Below are positions 36,568-50,800 of a DNA stretch of 64,000 nt, piece after piece. Both the position numbers and the translations under genes were made by a program. The notes under the pieces were generated by a model. It ran no database searches, was not told the origin of the DNA, and worked only from the letters and a program-made list of their open reading frames with translations. Source of the stretch: Megaleporinus macrocephalus (taxonomy: Eukaryota; Chordata; Actinopteri; Characiformes; Anostomidae); NCBI GenBank assembly GCA_021613375.1, contig CM038725.1, positions 12,450,589 through 12,514,588 on the forward strand, written 5' to 3'. Every line of letters starts with the position of its first letter. Positions within the stretch are counted from its first letter, which is position 1.

Positions 36568-36983
36568 GAACAAAACTCACCATATAGATAATATTTCATA
36601 TTAGTGTCCAATAAAAGCAGAGTTTTTGTGATGATGTTCGTGTTTATACGTTTATTTGGTCGTGTAAGGAGTTTCTGACTGAAAAGCAGCGCGAGCTCTT
36701 CCCGCCTGCAGGTTTTGAACTCGCGAGCAGCGTTTAAAGTGGGCGTGGTTTTCCCACCGCAGCCTCTGAGCGTTTACTTTAATGAGCGGTGTGTTATTTC
36801 CCACCTGTTGTCTGATAAAACCCGCCCCCTCCGCGCCGCGACGGGACAGCATGCCATGTTCACAAGCACTGATTGGCTTGTTAGTACAAATACATGCGAA
36901 CCACTGGCCAATCCCAGCGCAGCAGAGGCGGGGATCTCCGGAATACGGGTGTGTAAAAAACACGGCGAAGTGAACGCCCCTAA

Positions 36984-37010
36984 ATGTGCACGGGGAGCAT
37001 GGAGGCTTGA
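36984..37010 (+). other. upstream ORF 1 in the notch1 leader
   Basis: An ATG at 36984 opens eight codons (MCTGSMEA) and ends at TGA. An internal in-frame ATG lies at 36999. It would act as a translated uORF only if transcription starts upstream of it, which the sequence does not show. Confidence 0.35.
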
Positions 37011-37164
37011 ACGCATCCCCTCATTCACATTACTGAGGGCTGCCGAGGCCAGTTCACACACTCACACACGGAGTTTGGAGCCGCTTCTGGATCTAATTTT
37101 CTGTCGTACCGTCCGGTTTGTTGGTGTGCTTGTCTTTTTTTTACTTTCTCTCCGAAGATTACAA

Positions 37165-37182
37165 ATGTTGGATCTATGTTAA
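37165..37182 (+). other. upstream ORF 2 in the notch1 leader (MLDLC)
   Basis: ATG TTG GAT CTA TGT TAA ends 35 bases before the notch1 ATG. It is almost certainly within the 5-prime UTR because it is so near the coding start. Such a short uORF could lower translation or permit reinitiation at 37218. Confidence 0.5.
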
Positions 37183-37217
37183 CCCCGCGTGGAACTACTT
37201 TAAACTCATAAGAAGGA

Positions 37218-37275
37218 ATGCAGCTTTTGCTTGTTCAACTAACTTCTCTCATATCGCTCATCGCCCTGACGAAAG
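37218..37275 (+). CDS. notch1: notch1 exon 1: start codon and signal peptide
   Basis: The ATG is preceded by AGAAGGA (purine at -3) and opens a 19-codon hydrophobic leader, [19 protein letters not shown], ending in phase 1 at a GTAACT donor. The leader directs the receptor into the secretory pathway. The glycine completed by exon 2 is a plausible cleavage position. I chose this ATG because it gives a typical signal peptide that splices in frame to the first EGF repeat. An upstream ATG at 37165 is followed by a stop after five codons. Confidence 0.9.
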
Positions 37276-40200
37276 GTAACTTCCTTCACATCCCCGTGCG
37301 GGTCACTGAGAACACATAGCCGTGTCTTATAAAGACCCGAACGTGGCGTTATTACACACGGCTTACATCAGGTCATGGCGTTATTACATGACTTTATTAC
37401 TGTTAGTTGAGGCTCAAATGAAACAGCTAACTGACTGTGGACTAAGAGTTGGGAACCACTTGTTGCGCTCAGGCTGAAAGTAAGGTGGGCTCCGTAGTTG
37501 AGGACATGGGTTTGTCCACTCTGTAGCACATTACGTGGGTAATAACACGTTTTCCTGCTGGTGCTGGTGCATTTCCTAAAGCTGACAGACTTCTTTAACG
37601 GGAATTTCACAGGTTTTCCATAAAGTTCACCTAGCCTTATCTTGTGAAGTCACTCAGATTTGACTTAACAGACAGATTTAATGAATAAAGTCTTTATTTT
37701 TTTTTTTTTACCAGTGAACCCAAATGTGTCTTTTAAGTTCTTATATGTAATATTAATTATGGGAAAATCTGGAAAAGGACTATTTTACCCTATACGTACC
37801 CCTTCGCCATAAGTGGAGTAAAATAAACACATTAATACAACATTATTTATTAAATAAGTGTGTATAAAATGTAATAACAACTTTCTGTTGTGGAGTATTT
37901 AGAGACATTAAACTTCTCAGACGTCTGGTTCCCATCACCACCACTGTGCACGAAGCATTTCACCTCAGACCACTCTGAATGGCTTTATTTACATCTTAGC
38001 CATTTTATTATGTAGATTTTTAAATGTTTGTGTTTCCCCTAAAATAAGTTGGCCAATAAGAAGACTAGAAGTGTTTTATTGATCACTGATTACTTTGCCA
38101 CTCACAGCAAGCTAGGAAAGGAAAAAAAAAGTTAAGAATGGAAGAAACCTCAAGGTAAAGTTACTGCAGGTCAAGTTTCAGAGAAACGTTTTTTTGCAGG
38201 TCCGTGTTAGCAGCCAAATATAGTAGATTCTTGCGGGAACAGCTGCGGGATGAAGAATGCGAGTGCCAGTGTGGTGTCAGACCCCTTCTGCATACAGACG
38301 TCTCTTTAGGGTGCTATTACTCACACTTTTGCCCCACTGCGGGTCAGAGTCATGGCATTTCAGCTTCTGTCCAACACGGTGAAACCTTTTGTTTGCATAC
38401 AACAGGTTGCAACTGGAATGCATTCCTGCAGTCCTTTCTCACACCTCCACCAACTACCTGCTTCTCAAACTGAGGCTCCAGACAGGGTTCTGTGAAGCAA
38501 AGCACTGTGAAGCACTCTTGGCGTCTTTTCTTTAGGAGACCCAGTGTGCTTCTTCTATGGCTTCTATCGCTCCAGAGGTCCCTGTTGGGCAGCCTTTATG
38601 TTTAAGAGTGTAGCTTGAGAAGCTGGTTCCAGAAATGAGCTCAGACTGAAATTCTGACTGACGGTCTTGTGCTTGCAGGTCTGAAATGTTCTGAGAAATG
38701 CCAAAACGGAGGTACCTGCGTGCCTACTCCCGATGGAAGAGGAGAATGCAAGTGAGTATGGACCTCAACAAGTGCTCGAAGCATGTGTGGGAACCCTGTG
38801 CTGGTGCCCGTGGTGGTCCTCATGTTCTGGATTAGTACGTTTAAGCATTGTTGATACTATTTGTGAGTTTTTTATGTTAATTGTGCTCCAATTTGACCAT
38901 GTCTAGGGTTAGGGTTATCTGGCAACCTTGAGTGCCATGCAAATTCACATTGCTGAAGAAAACCAGTCCTAGGCCATGATGATGTTGATGATATTGAAGA
39001 TGGTGATGGCGATGGTTGGGGGTGGCATTTGACATAGCGTTCTATCTGTCTGTCCCCGTCTCCCGGCACGCTGTTGGTGAACACGGGCCACTTCTCTAGC
39101 AGAAGTCTTGGAGGTGCTCTGAGCCCTAAATCTTGTTTCTCTTTTCTTTTATGAAGCGACAGCTGGGGTTTGCCAGAAGCTCGGTGGCCATTGTTCTCTG
39201 GTCCTAGATTAATTCTGTGTGACTAATCTGCGTGAGGCTTCCCAGAATGCCTGTGCACCCCGCCCCAAGCACCCCTCCACTCCCAGCCCCCCCCCCCGCG
39301 TGTGCCCCTGTCCCCACTCGGGTGTTTTGTCCCCGTCTGAATGGCCATTCTCTCTGTGTGATTTACATTAGAAGGACAGATGGCAGCAGAGTGTAATTGG
39401 ACTGGATGTTTTCATAATTGGCAGCAATGCACTGGAGGAATATACAAAGAAACAGAGTCGCCCCGGAGCGCATAGCTTCACTCTCCTGACTACAATGAGG
39501 CGGGGGCAAAAAAATTTGTCCACCAGAATTCAGCTTCTTATGGGATTGATCCTGGATTGATCTCTTCATGAGGGGTGTTTTTAGGGCTGGGACTTACTTC
39601 ATTCAGAATGACTTAGCTTTTCATTTTCATCCAATTAAGGGTGATTAGATGGCAGTTTATATGCATTTTTGGAATTACTTTAAAAAAACACTATGCATGG
39701 TTTGCTATTCTGGTACTACGTATTACTCAAGTCTTCCTTGAAAGCTATCAGTAGATGACTCCATTGATGGTGGCAGCCCTAGTGACTTTTGCTTGTGCTC
39801 TGAACTTTTCCTACCTACACTACAGTGGAGGTTTGAATGTAGTATAGAGTTTCAGGAGTTTGGCCGAGGGCAGCAGTGTCTTCTTTCTTGTTATCAGCGA
39901 GTTATCAGCGTGGCCTGTTTGAAACGGGGTCTGCTGCACTGTTTGTGGCTTCCCTTAGAGGGCCGCTAGCGCATGGGGCCACGCTGGCGCGGGGCCACGT
40001 CTTAATTCTGTCTGGCAGCCTCCCTGCCGCAGTCGGGCCACAAAGCTGCCATTGTGCCCTGCTAACCCACAGACTCCTCTAATTAAACATGGAGATACGA
40101 CCAGAGCAGCTCCGCCCGCCCGCCCGGGACGCTCGCTTACCGTGTCTGCTGCCTTTCATGTATTGTTCGGATGCTACGAGTGGACGGGCCACTGGGCCCG

Positions 40201-41819
40201 CAGCATGTCTGGCCAGCCCTGGCAAGCAGCAGGTTCAGAGGTCAGTTTTGACCACCCCGCACCACCGTCCAATGGATCCTTTGTACGTGCCCTGGAAATG
40301 CTTTGGGGACAGTCATTGTGGTGCTGGTGATCAGAGATCGGAAGCATGCTTATTTTGGGGTTCGGGTAAACGGACGTTTCTTAGCTTTTGTTCATGTGGA
40401 AAGCTTTGCTGTTGGGGAGCCGATGGAGCAGGTTTGGGAAACTAAGAGCACTTAGGCTTGACAGCTTTTTGGGCATGTTTGTTAAAAAAAAAAAGTTGTC
40501 CATGTTAAGTTTTCAGACGTTCTTAAGATTCTCAACCATCTGATTGTGTTTTGCTTTATCTCACGCTTTCTCATGAGCACAGGCGTGATATCTGTGACAA
40601 ATTGTTTTGACACTTTCTTGGAGGGGGTCACCATAGCTATTTGCACATTCATGAATAGGCTTGAAAATAGAACAGGGCCAAGGTTTCGCTCATGGCTATT
40701 TTGGTCATAAGCCATCTGAGACTATTTTCCAGCCTTGATGTTTACATTTTCACCAAAAGTGACTGTGAACTATAGAAAAGTCAACAGTGATACCTAAGTA
40801 ATGTAATGATTGAAGGTAATTCTGGGATAGATATGGCCCAGTAGTGGCCAATAGAGGTGGGCGATAGGTTAATGCTTTATCATTAGGGGTGTAAGAAAAT
40901 ATCAAAAACATCGAATATCGAGATATTACGTTTGGTGATACTGTATTGATTCTCAAAAACACAGTATCGATACACAGATTCTTGGCAGACAGTGACTCAT
41001 TGTGTGTTGTGTTTAAACCTCTGATCACTAAATGGCAGTGTTGTAATCCATTTTCAGCTCCACTCCAACATTAACAAGCAGCACAAGGGCGCAATGCTAT
41101 TGTAAGCATTGACAAACCTGTTCATATAGTGGTGTGTTTTAATAGTAAGATCTGAAAAATCGCAATATATGACTTTGCTTGCAGTATCACAATATATCAC
41201 GATACATTGAATCGTGACCGCTGTCTCGCCAGGTTCTTGCCAATACACAGCCCTATTTATCATAGTGGTAATTTTTGTTATTATTATAAAAAGTATACTT
41301 TTCTGAGTATGTTGTTTTTGTCGTCTGTCCTTAAAGAACACTGATGCATGTTTCATTACATAAGAGAACATAAATAGCCATGTTTATCAGTCTTAGTGCA
41401 CTCCAGTATATGTTAAATGTTAAATAAAAGTCATTGCATGCAGGGTTTTTATTGTCAGTTGTTGAAAATGGCTGTGCCCGTTGCCCAATCCTTGGGCACC
41501 AACGACGGCCAAGTGGGCAGTGCCTGAGCCTGGGGGACCATCCTCATACCTCTCATGGCTGCCATTGTTCTCCTGCCCTCAGTCATGGCTGACGTATGCC
41601 TTCCTGCCCTCTCTTGTGGCCATTGTGGCACAGTGGCACTACTACTCCATTATGTCAGACTATTGTGACACATATCGTGTGTTGTAAGGATCTCTGGAGC
41701 AAATATTACTTCATGTTTTTATTCTTTTGCCATATTGCCCACCCATTTCAAAGCAGTTTAAGCACTTACGATCATGAGCCTTTAAAAGGAGGCTATCAGC
41801 TATATACTACATAGTTCAC

Positions 41820-41886
<67 letters not shown>

Positions 41887-44800
41887 TATATAGTATACTA
41901 TATATACTCAACAACATGACATCACACCACGTGAATGCGGCCTTTCAGGGCAGAGTAGTTACAGGATTGGATAATATTCATTCTTTGTCTTCTCTTTGAT
42001 ATGCAATCCCACGTTCTGCTGATATCAGCCCTATACAAATATGCCATGTGTAATTGATACCATTTGTACTCCTCCTCCTCGCGAGGAGCAGTCAGTTTAA
42101 GTGAATCGAAATGCTGGGCTGTGTTATATGCCTCCTTTTATCTTTGAAAGCTAGAACGCTTAGTTGGACAGTGCTTTCAGGTCAGGTGTCTGTCAGTCAG
42201 TGTTGCATAGATAACGCTGTAGAGATGTAGTACTCCTGCTTCACATGCCATGCCAGGAATGCCAAACCTTCATATCTAGTGCTCAGAGGGAGACAAAGTA
42301 CTAGCGAGGGAGAAGTTATCACAGACGAGGCCAAATGTCTTCTTGGCCGACAGCAAATGAAACCCAGCGACTTGAAAACTGGATTCCACCGCAGACAAGG
42401 GAGAAGACGGTTGGAACGAAGGGCTCAGAGCCGGACAAGGAGATGAGAGATGCAAGGCTTGGAGGGGATGCTGAACTTGGCGAGCACCGATGCTTCAAAA
42501 ACCTGTCCAGGCTGCTGCCACAGAGAACTTTGAGCTAGTTGGATTAGGCCAGGCTCCAGCTGGAAAGACTAGCTGAGAGTGAATGTGTGCTGGAGGAGTG
42601 CACTTCAGGTACATATTGTATGCTATATGAAAATGCAGTCTTTACCAAGACAAGCTTTGCTATGGATATGGAGAGTCATGCTGCAATGTTTGTGACTTCA
42701 TGAATGACTTATGGAATAAATCTGTGCAGGAACACCTTTCATCAAAATAAACATCTGCAGCATATGGCCAGTTACCACTCACAATCCCTTCCACACTTTT
42801 CCCTGTACTTGTGAGTCCCTGTTGTCTTGGAATACACTTAAACAGAAACTACAGCTCAGGTGCTAATGTAATCTGTGGATTTCTGAGACATTGAAATTTC
42901 AGTATGTGGTAATGGGCTGTACAATACAGATGTGACAGAGATTATGTTTGCTGTCCAAAGAAAATCATCTCCATTTTTTGAAGGCTGCTGCCCTCAACCT
43001 TGTATGCAGGTTTCATAATTAATAGTAGGGGTGGGCGATATGGCCCTACAATAATATCACAATATTTCATGGTTTTCTTCGATAATGATACTCTTGGCGA
43101 TATGACAAAACATTGAATTAAAAAAAATATTTAAAGAACACACTACTGCAACAAAAAGAAAATGACATTTTATTATTGCATACGATATGATATGGCACAC
43201 CCCTAACTGAGATATCAAAATATACAAGAATTTTTATCAGATTGTAACAGAATCAATGATCCAGAATGTCACGATACTAAATAATGCACTCCAAATATCT
43301 CCATATATCCAGGACTGAAGTTAAATGAACGATATTGGACGGATAATCTGTCTCTAGTAGATATATAATGGGAAATGAGAAAAGTGTGAATTTTTCTTTT
43401 GCTAAAAACAGTAAAAAGTAGTACCAGATGTGATAATTAGGGATGGGTGATATGGGACGATATTTCAGGGTATAATATCGTTCATGATATTCAAAAATGT
43501 TATATTATTGTGTACGACACAATATGGCACACCCCTAATTAATAGACCCATAGAAATGCAAAGGGAATGTCTTTACATTAGCATGCATTCAAAGTTTGGA
43601 AGGTTTTTTGCCCATAAAGTTACTGTTTTGAAGATACTTCTTTTTCTTCGGATGATGATGTTATGTTAAAAAATGTGGGGGGTTACTATCACGACCTTTA
43701 AAGATGTCCATATTAGGCTGTGTATTGGCAAGTACGTATTGTGATATAGGGGTCACAATTGAATTTATTGCGATATATTGCAATATTGGAAGCAAAGTGA
43801 TATATTGCAATTTTTTAAATTCTACTATAAAAACACACCAATATATGAACAGGTTTGCCAGTGCTGACAATAGCATTGCACCCTTGGGCTACTTCTTTAT
43901 GTTGGAGTGGAGCTGAAAATGGATTACAACACTGCCATCTAGTGGTCACAGGTTTAAACACAACTCACAATGATCCACTGTCTGCCAGGAATCTTTGCAT
44001 GTAAACTATTAATTAATAATCAATACTGTGTTTTCGAGAATCGATACAGTATCACTAAATATAATATCGTTATATTCGATATTTCGATATTTTCTTACAC
44101 CCCTAGTGCATATCATGATATTTGTTTTTTGTTAACTTATGGCATACTTGTGGATAAGTTGGACTAAACAAAAAAGTTACTTTTAAAAACAGTGCAAGCA
44201 ATGATTTTTATTCAACATTTCAGGTACTGCACTGTATTATAAGCAATTGAACAGGAATCTGATGCTCTCTATGATGAACCATGTAGTTGGTCTTGAAGTT
44301 TTCTTCTTATTCAATACAAAAAATGATGCTGTATGTAAACATTATTCAACATACTGTCCATCCCATGAAAACTATACTTGGCAAATATATTCACTGGACC
44401 TACTTAAGTATTCTTATTTGAGATTTGTTCTTATTTGAATGAGAACAGGATCTATGCCCACTCAAGTGCCCAAGAGTGTGAACGATTCTACTAATAATCT
44501 GAAGTAGACTTTTACTTAGGATTTTTCTCAGGAAAAAATTTAAGGACACATTTAGAAAGATATTGGTAAATGAGGCCCAATGTTTTTGCTATATAATGAA
44601 AACCAATGTTTTTTCAAGCTTACAGCTGTTTAGCTCTCTCATTCCTATTCAAGTTAGATAGAGCGTTTCAGCTCCGACTGCTTATTGAATGAGACCCAAA
44701 ACAGAACAGCCAATCTTGACATGGAGATCGTTTGCATATATAATAAAAAAAGGAAATAATGAAAGGATTCAAAACTCATGTAAAAGTAAATATGGTCCTT

Positions 44801-47800
44801 GGGAATAAAGTAGGATACAGATAGGTCACAACAATGTTGGAGTTTAAGGAGCCACGATATTCCTGATATGCTCGGGAACGGTGACATAAGTCGTCACAGT
44901 GAAATATCATCATATGCTTATTCATAATTTTTATTGCACTTGAAAACATGTGACTTGTGAAGCTCAGCTTGTGGGTAAGCAATGAAAACGTTCAGTCCCT
45001 TTGGTCCCCGGGCATACGTGAAGTACTGTATGAAAGCAGCCTCTTGTCTCTGCACGGGAGGTTCAATGCAAGCTTTGTTTACACGGTCAAGGATGAGTTC
45101 CTCTGGGTTCCTCTCTGCATTCAAATACAGGAAACGCACTTCCACGGCCAGGGAAGACGAGAGTGCCGAGTCTATGAGCGCGTCACATGGCCAGTGTCTT
45201 AAGAGACAGGGGGGGGTGTAAGAATTGTTTAGCCTAGGCCTTATGAGCTACACAATGTGATGATTGAGCGAAAGTACTTGTTTTGGATTGTCTCCTGATG
45301 CAGAAATCCGATACTGCTGATCGCGCTCATATACTCTTAGGAATCCTGCTCAACTTTTGATCACACGTTCAGAAATAGTGTGGTGGATCATGTTCTGTGT
45401 GCACAGCTGGGCAAGCAAGAAAAGAAAGAGGGGGAAAAAAATCAGGCGTGTTGTTTTTATTTGATGCTTTTGACCTGAGCCATCTGTCTGCGGAACATAG
45501 CACTACAAGTGATCGCTATCGAGGTGCGGTATTACATACACAGTGCTTGCGGTTTCAGCCATTCAGGTGTAGCGGCGGCAGCTGCCTTAGGAAATACCAC
45601 ACGCAGCTTCCAAATGCTGTGAGGCGATGTGAAAAGTGTTGAATTCTAGAAACTAATCCTTCTGCATGTCCAGGACCATGCCCAGAACTTCATGTAGCGT
45701 CTGAAGGACACCTGAAAGCACTAACGTAGTTCCCAGACTCGTAAAAGCACCAGACGCACTATGCGTTAGTGCCAAGTTGAGTCCCTAATGCTCGCTCCTT
45801 GCTCTGTCCCTGGGGTTGCTGGCCTTTCCCATGGGGTCCTTCACTAACAGGGATAAATAAGCATGGCTCTAATGAACACTAACAGATGTGGCCTTGGAAG
45901 GCAGCCCTCCCCTAGTGATTACAGAGGAGGGCAGAGGAGCCCGGGGCCATCAGTTCATAAAGATCAGACAGGACTCCACGTTAGACACCCAACTGCAGGA
46001 AGTGAGGATTTTAAGGCTAGTGGACTACTGAGGTGTTGTTCTAGCACGGCTTAAGGGTTAAACATTTCAGGTCAGTGGTAAAGGCAGTTCCATAGCAAAG
46101 AAAGGTGACCAGGCGTTTGCATGCTCATTGGTGAGGCACCAATAGCAACCGTTAATGAAGAATGCAAACTATACATTCAGGATATCAGACAGCATGTGTA
46201 CGTATACACTATTGTATGGACAAAAGTATTGGGACATAGCTCTTAATAATTGAATTCAGGTGTTTCATTCAGTCCCATTGACACAAGTGTTTAAAATGAA
46301 GCACCTAGCCATGCAGTCTGTCTTTACAAGCACTTGTGAAAGAATGGGTCGTACTAAAAAGTTCATTGAATTTCAGTGTGGTGCTGCAGTTGCAACAGTT
46401 CTTGAAATTTCTTACCTCCTATATATTCCACAATTGACTGTATGTGGTATTATTGAAAAGTGGAAGACATTGGCAACCACAGCAGACCACGTACAGAGTT
46501 CCAGACCTCCTATGGGATTAACGTCAACACAAAAACTTTGAGCCAGGAGCTTCAATACATGGGTCTCCAATGCGAAGCAGCTATGTGTAAGTCTTACATC
46601 ACCAAGCATAGTGCTAAGCGTCAAATGGAGTGGCGGATGGTGAATCTGATGAATGAATCTGGGTGATTGCCAGGAGGAAGTTACCTGCCTAACTGTAAAG
46701 TTTGGTAGATGATGCTATGGGGTTGGTTCCAGTGAAGGGTACTCTTAATGCTTTAACATACTAAGAGATTTTGGTCAATTGTTTGCTTCCAACCTTGTGA
46801 GAACAGTTCTGAGGAAGAACGTTTTCTCTCCCAGTGCACACAAGGTCTAAAAAGGCTGGTTGGGTGAATTTGGTGCGGTAGAACTTGCCTAGCCCACACA
46901 AAGCCTTGACCTTAACCCTATCAGACACCTTGGGGTTGAACTAGAGATTGCAATTGCAAGCCAACGCCCTCTCGTCCAACATCAGTGTCTGACCTCACAA
47001 ATGCTCTTATTGATGAATGGGCAAGAATTCCAACTGACACACTCCAAAATCTTGTAGAGAGTCTTCCCAGAAGAATTTAAACTGGTATAGCTGCAAAGCT
47101 TTGACTAACTTCATATTAACTAAAGCCATTAAAGTAATATAAGGGCCTGTAGGTGTAATGTGTAGATGTCCCAATACGTTTGTCCATATAGAGTATTTTT
47201 CATAGCCCATATTTTATTGTGTATTTATTGTACTCAATAATTGCAGAATGTTTAGAAAAACATGAAATTGGTACTTCTGCACATTTTACTGTATTTATAA
47301 CCTTATACATTTTTAAAATATATTTTTAAATATTGATCCCGGTAGATTTAGTTACAATGTCCTTGTAATTTTATAGATAAAGGTTTTGTTAGATATTGGT
47401 AGATACACACAACATAAAAATAATTTCTTTATTGGTGCATCTAGATGGGATATAATTAGGGATACGGCAATATGGAAATTCCTGGCTAACGTCAATATCC
47501 AATGAATAGTTTCTCAAAAATTCAAATAACTTCTTCTTTTTATGTGAAGTCCTGTCATTTAAAAGCTATGTAGTTGTACAGAAATGGCATAGTTAATTTT
47601 CACATTATTCTGCAACCAAATTAGTTTTATGTTGGAACATATTTAAACTTCTGAACAGCTTTTGGAAGAATATGTGTATTAGACTTGTACCTCCAGTGCT
47701 AAACTAAAGAAGCAAACTTTGAACAAGAAACGTTTGGAATTGTTTGGGGGTAAATTTGAATTGTCAGCTGAAGTATTCGCTTAAGCTTTGTCCATTTTTC

Positions 47801-50800
47801 TCTTTATAAAAGCCCGTATTTGGCCTTGAAAGCATCTCTGAGTTAGTGTTTAACTTTGTCTGTGAGAGACAGTCCCCTCCACTGTATGTCCTCTCAATCT
47901 CAAAGGCAGATGGCAGATTAGACAGCAGGGAGTGGAACATCGGCCCCCCTCCCGTATGTTTCATCTGGCTGAGGGTCAGGTGTCAGCAAAACATCTGCTC
48001 TCGCCCTGGCTAGCATTGCAGCACTGGCAGGGACCTGTTGTCATGGGCTACTGGTGGCCAGTGTGAAAAGGAACCCCTTCACTTGCCAAAAGGACAAAGG
48101 GATTTCTGTCTAGCGTGTAGTAAAGGTATTATAGCGTAAGGGTCAGTCTGTGGTCAGTTAGTTCCAAACAGAACACCACTGATTTACGCAACGTCTGGTT
48201 TTGCAGATTTGTTTTGTCTGAATCTGCGAGATGTGTTTAGTAAATAAAGAATGTAAGTAGGGTTTCAAGAGTCGAATTGTCTCTTGTGGACAACCACAGC
48301 TATTTGGCTTTATGCTGAAAGTCAAATGAACACAGTCTGAGTGCTTTGGGTCTCTAACCTGTAGTATAGATTCTACCTGAGCACACTTCACTGTCTCTAT
48401 AAGATGGATTTTGGGCTGACAACATATTTGTCGAGCTTTTGCTAAATTAAAGAGCAAACCGCCTCCGCTGGACTCCTCTGTGTACTCTTCCCCACCACTA
48501 TTCTCCTTATGTGTGCTTTACTAGCAGAAGCCACGAGAGGCTGACTCCGTGCTTTATGTATTTGCCTTTCGTGTCCTCGCCAGAAGTGGAACTGTTTGCC
48601 AGACCTGGCTAGCCGAGTGGACTTTTCAAAGTTGGTGTGATTTTTCGCGAGGCCGTATGAAGTGCGGCTGCCAGCAGTCCCCACTGAGGAGTGCTGTCAG
48701 GGATGGGGACACGGGATGGAGAGAATTTTTTATGTAAACGGACACATTCCGCTCAAACCAGGGCCTCTTCTCCTCAGACTATCCGGAAAACCCTTAAACC
48801 AGCCTTCATATCCTTGGTTTCAGGCAGCCTTGTCTTGTGGAATGTAACAAAATCCTGAATCTCCTGAGTCTCCTCAGTCTTTCCTAAAAGATGGTATAAA
48901 AAGCATCTTATTTTCTGAGCCTATGTGACAACATCTGCAAAATCCCAAACAGAGTTTTGGAGATGTGTGGGTCTCCAGACATTAGTGTTAATTCCAGCCG
49001 GGCTCAAGTGCGATATTTAAAGTTTTAGGTTGATTTTCCACACCCAAAACTCCTATGACTGCCTCGAGTCAGTGCCATAAAAAAAAAATTCTTTATATGG
49101 AGCCATGTTTGGAAAGTTAAAGTTCTTCACAGCAAGTTACCACTCTGTCCTTATAGCTTTACATTGTGTGATAATATCATATACTTTTCAAAGGTTCTTC
49201 ACACTCACAGATCTCTTGTTTTAAACATGGTACTTTGGCACCATTGCCCAAAGAACTCTTTGTGGGGAAATAAAATGATCTACCATGCAGGAAGGTCAGT
49301 TCAGATAATAAGATGACTTAAATGGCCAGGACTCTCGACCAGGACTCAGGATTTCTATAACTGGTCCATTTTGCATTGCTCTACAATTACTAATTATTAA
49401 TATTAAAGTTGGAATATTGTATTCATTATAAGTAAGGAATAATAAATAATAGTTTCTAAAGCTTTTACCTTCAGACTCAGCTTTAGTTTAATAAACTGTA
49501 AATACTGTTTGACCAGAGGAGGATGGGTCTCTGCTTGTGAATCTGGTTCCTCCCACGGTTTCTTCCTCCAGTTTTGAGGGAGTTGTTCTTGCCACCGTTG
49601 CCTCTGGCTTGCTCACAGTGGATAAAGTGATGTGACTTCATGTTTTCATGTTTTCAAACTTCTGTAAAGCTGCTTTGTGACAGCATTGTTGTAAAAAGCG
49701 CTATACACTTGTCAAGGTGTCACATTAGGATTAAGTTGGTCAGATTATTGCATCAAAATAAACGCTCATCAGATTTTCTAGCTTTAGTGTTTTTTACCTT
49801 TAGAAAATACTGAGAACTGAAAATAAGTAGAAAAGATTAAAGCGAGGGCGGTCTTGTCCTTTGGTGACTTAGACCTTCCCCCATGTTCCACATTCACAAG
49901 TGACTTATGAAGTTGTGAGAAGAACAAGAGGATTTAGGGAAGGAAGAAGAGGAAGGTTCATGGGAAGCAAATGTGGAAGAGCACAGTGTGAGCTTCACCC
50001 AAACCATGTCTGGAGTAAGTGAGCGACAGAGAAGGGTGGGGGTGGGCAGTATGATGGCATGTTAAGGTTTTATTTTATTAGTTATGTGTAATTATGTGCA
50101 TTTCCCTCAGTATGTCCAAACTATCATCAGTACTTTGACGACACTAAACAATTTCATCAGATGCCTCATTTTTAAAAAGGTCAAAATGAAATTAGTGATC
50201 TGTCCTGAAAGCATTCTGGTGCTTTTACCATATCACTGAGTCAACAAGGGTCACTAACAAGTATCAGAAGGTCGGGGGGGCAGGAAAAGGCAGGAAGGGG
50301 AGGGGAAAAGAGAGGTGGAGGAAGAGGTTTAACTGAATGCTCACGAGGAGTGGATGGAGGCGCCTGGGCCGTGGTCAGACCGGCTCTTGAATGGCTGCTG
50401 GAACAATGGCTCTTCTGATGGAGTCTTCCTGCTGCAGGGACGCCATTCAGGGCCTACGCTGCCTCAGTCTCTCTGTTTTCCTGAGCGGAGGGGTTACAGG
50501 AGGCGAGTGAAGAGTGGAGTGGGGGGGTTGTACTAGAACCAGCAGCTGCCGGCCACTCATTAACATGCGCACCTGCTCCCCAAGGCCGCATACTCCAGCA
50601 CAGAACACCACTGTGCTCTCAGTGACGTCCAGAGCAGCTCACTGCATTGTCACAGATGAGTCCTGTTTAAAAACAGGAACAGATTTCTAGACAAGTTGAA
50701 GTTAATGGGAGTTTTATTCCATGTTATCAATTATTTTTATGGCTGTAATTTTTTAAAAATAAAATATTCTCTTAAAGGTGCACACACAGGTTGAGTTGGC

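Larger units (their letters stand above)
36640..37217 (+). promoter_or_regulatory. notch1: putative notch1 promoter and 5-prime UTR (GC-richer, CpG-containing)
   Basis: About 580 bases before the start codon stand out from the AT-rich flanks by higher GC and many CpGs. Visible sites are TTCCCAC at 36751-36757 and 36798-36804 (both GGTGGGAAA on the minus strand, CSL/RBPJ type), an E-box CACCTG fused to the second, a GC box CCCGCCCC at 36821-36828, CCAAT boxes at 36872-36876 (minus) and 36908-36912 (plus), and GGGCGTGG at 36741-36748. I see no convincing TATA box, so the exact start of transcription is unknown. Position and composition make this the likely promoter; the factor assignments are inferred from motifs only. 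Confidence 0.6.

Noticed and set aside
36715..37182. 155-codon plus-strand frame before notch1
   Set aside because: It lies in the GC-rich promoter and leader where stops are rare, overlaps minus-strand frames equally long for the region, and has no domain.
38786..38793. Canonical CSL site TGTGGGAA just after exon 2
   Set aside because: A single 8-mer of this kind is expected a few times in 64 kb by chance; no cluster supports it.
40052..40445. Overlapping frames of 92 and 118 codons in intron 2
   Set aside because: They lie in GC-rich intron sequence, overlap each other in different frames and show no domain or splice context.
46260..46541. 93-codon frame as a functional small gene
   Set aside because: It is the amino-terminal remnant of a Tc1-like transposase whose downstream parts are deleted.
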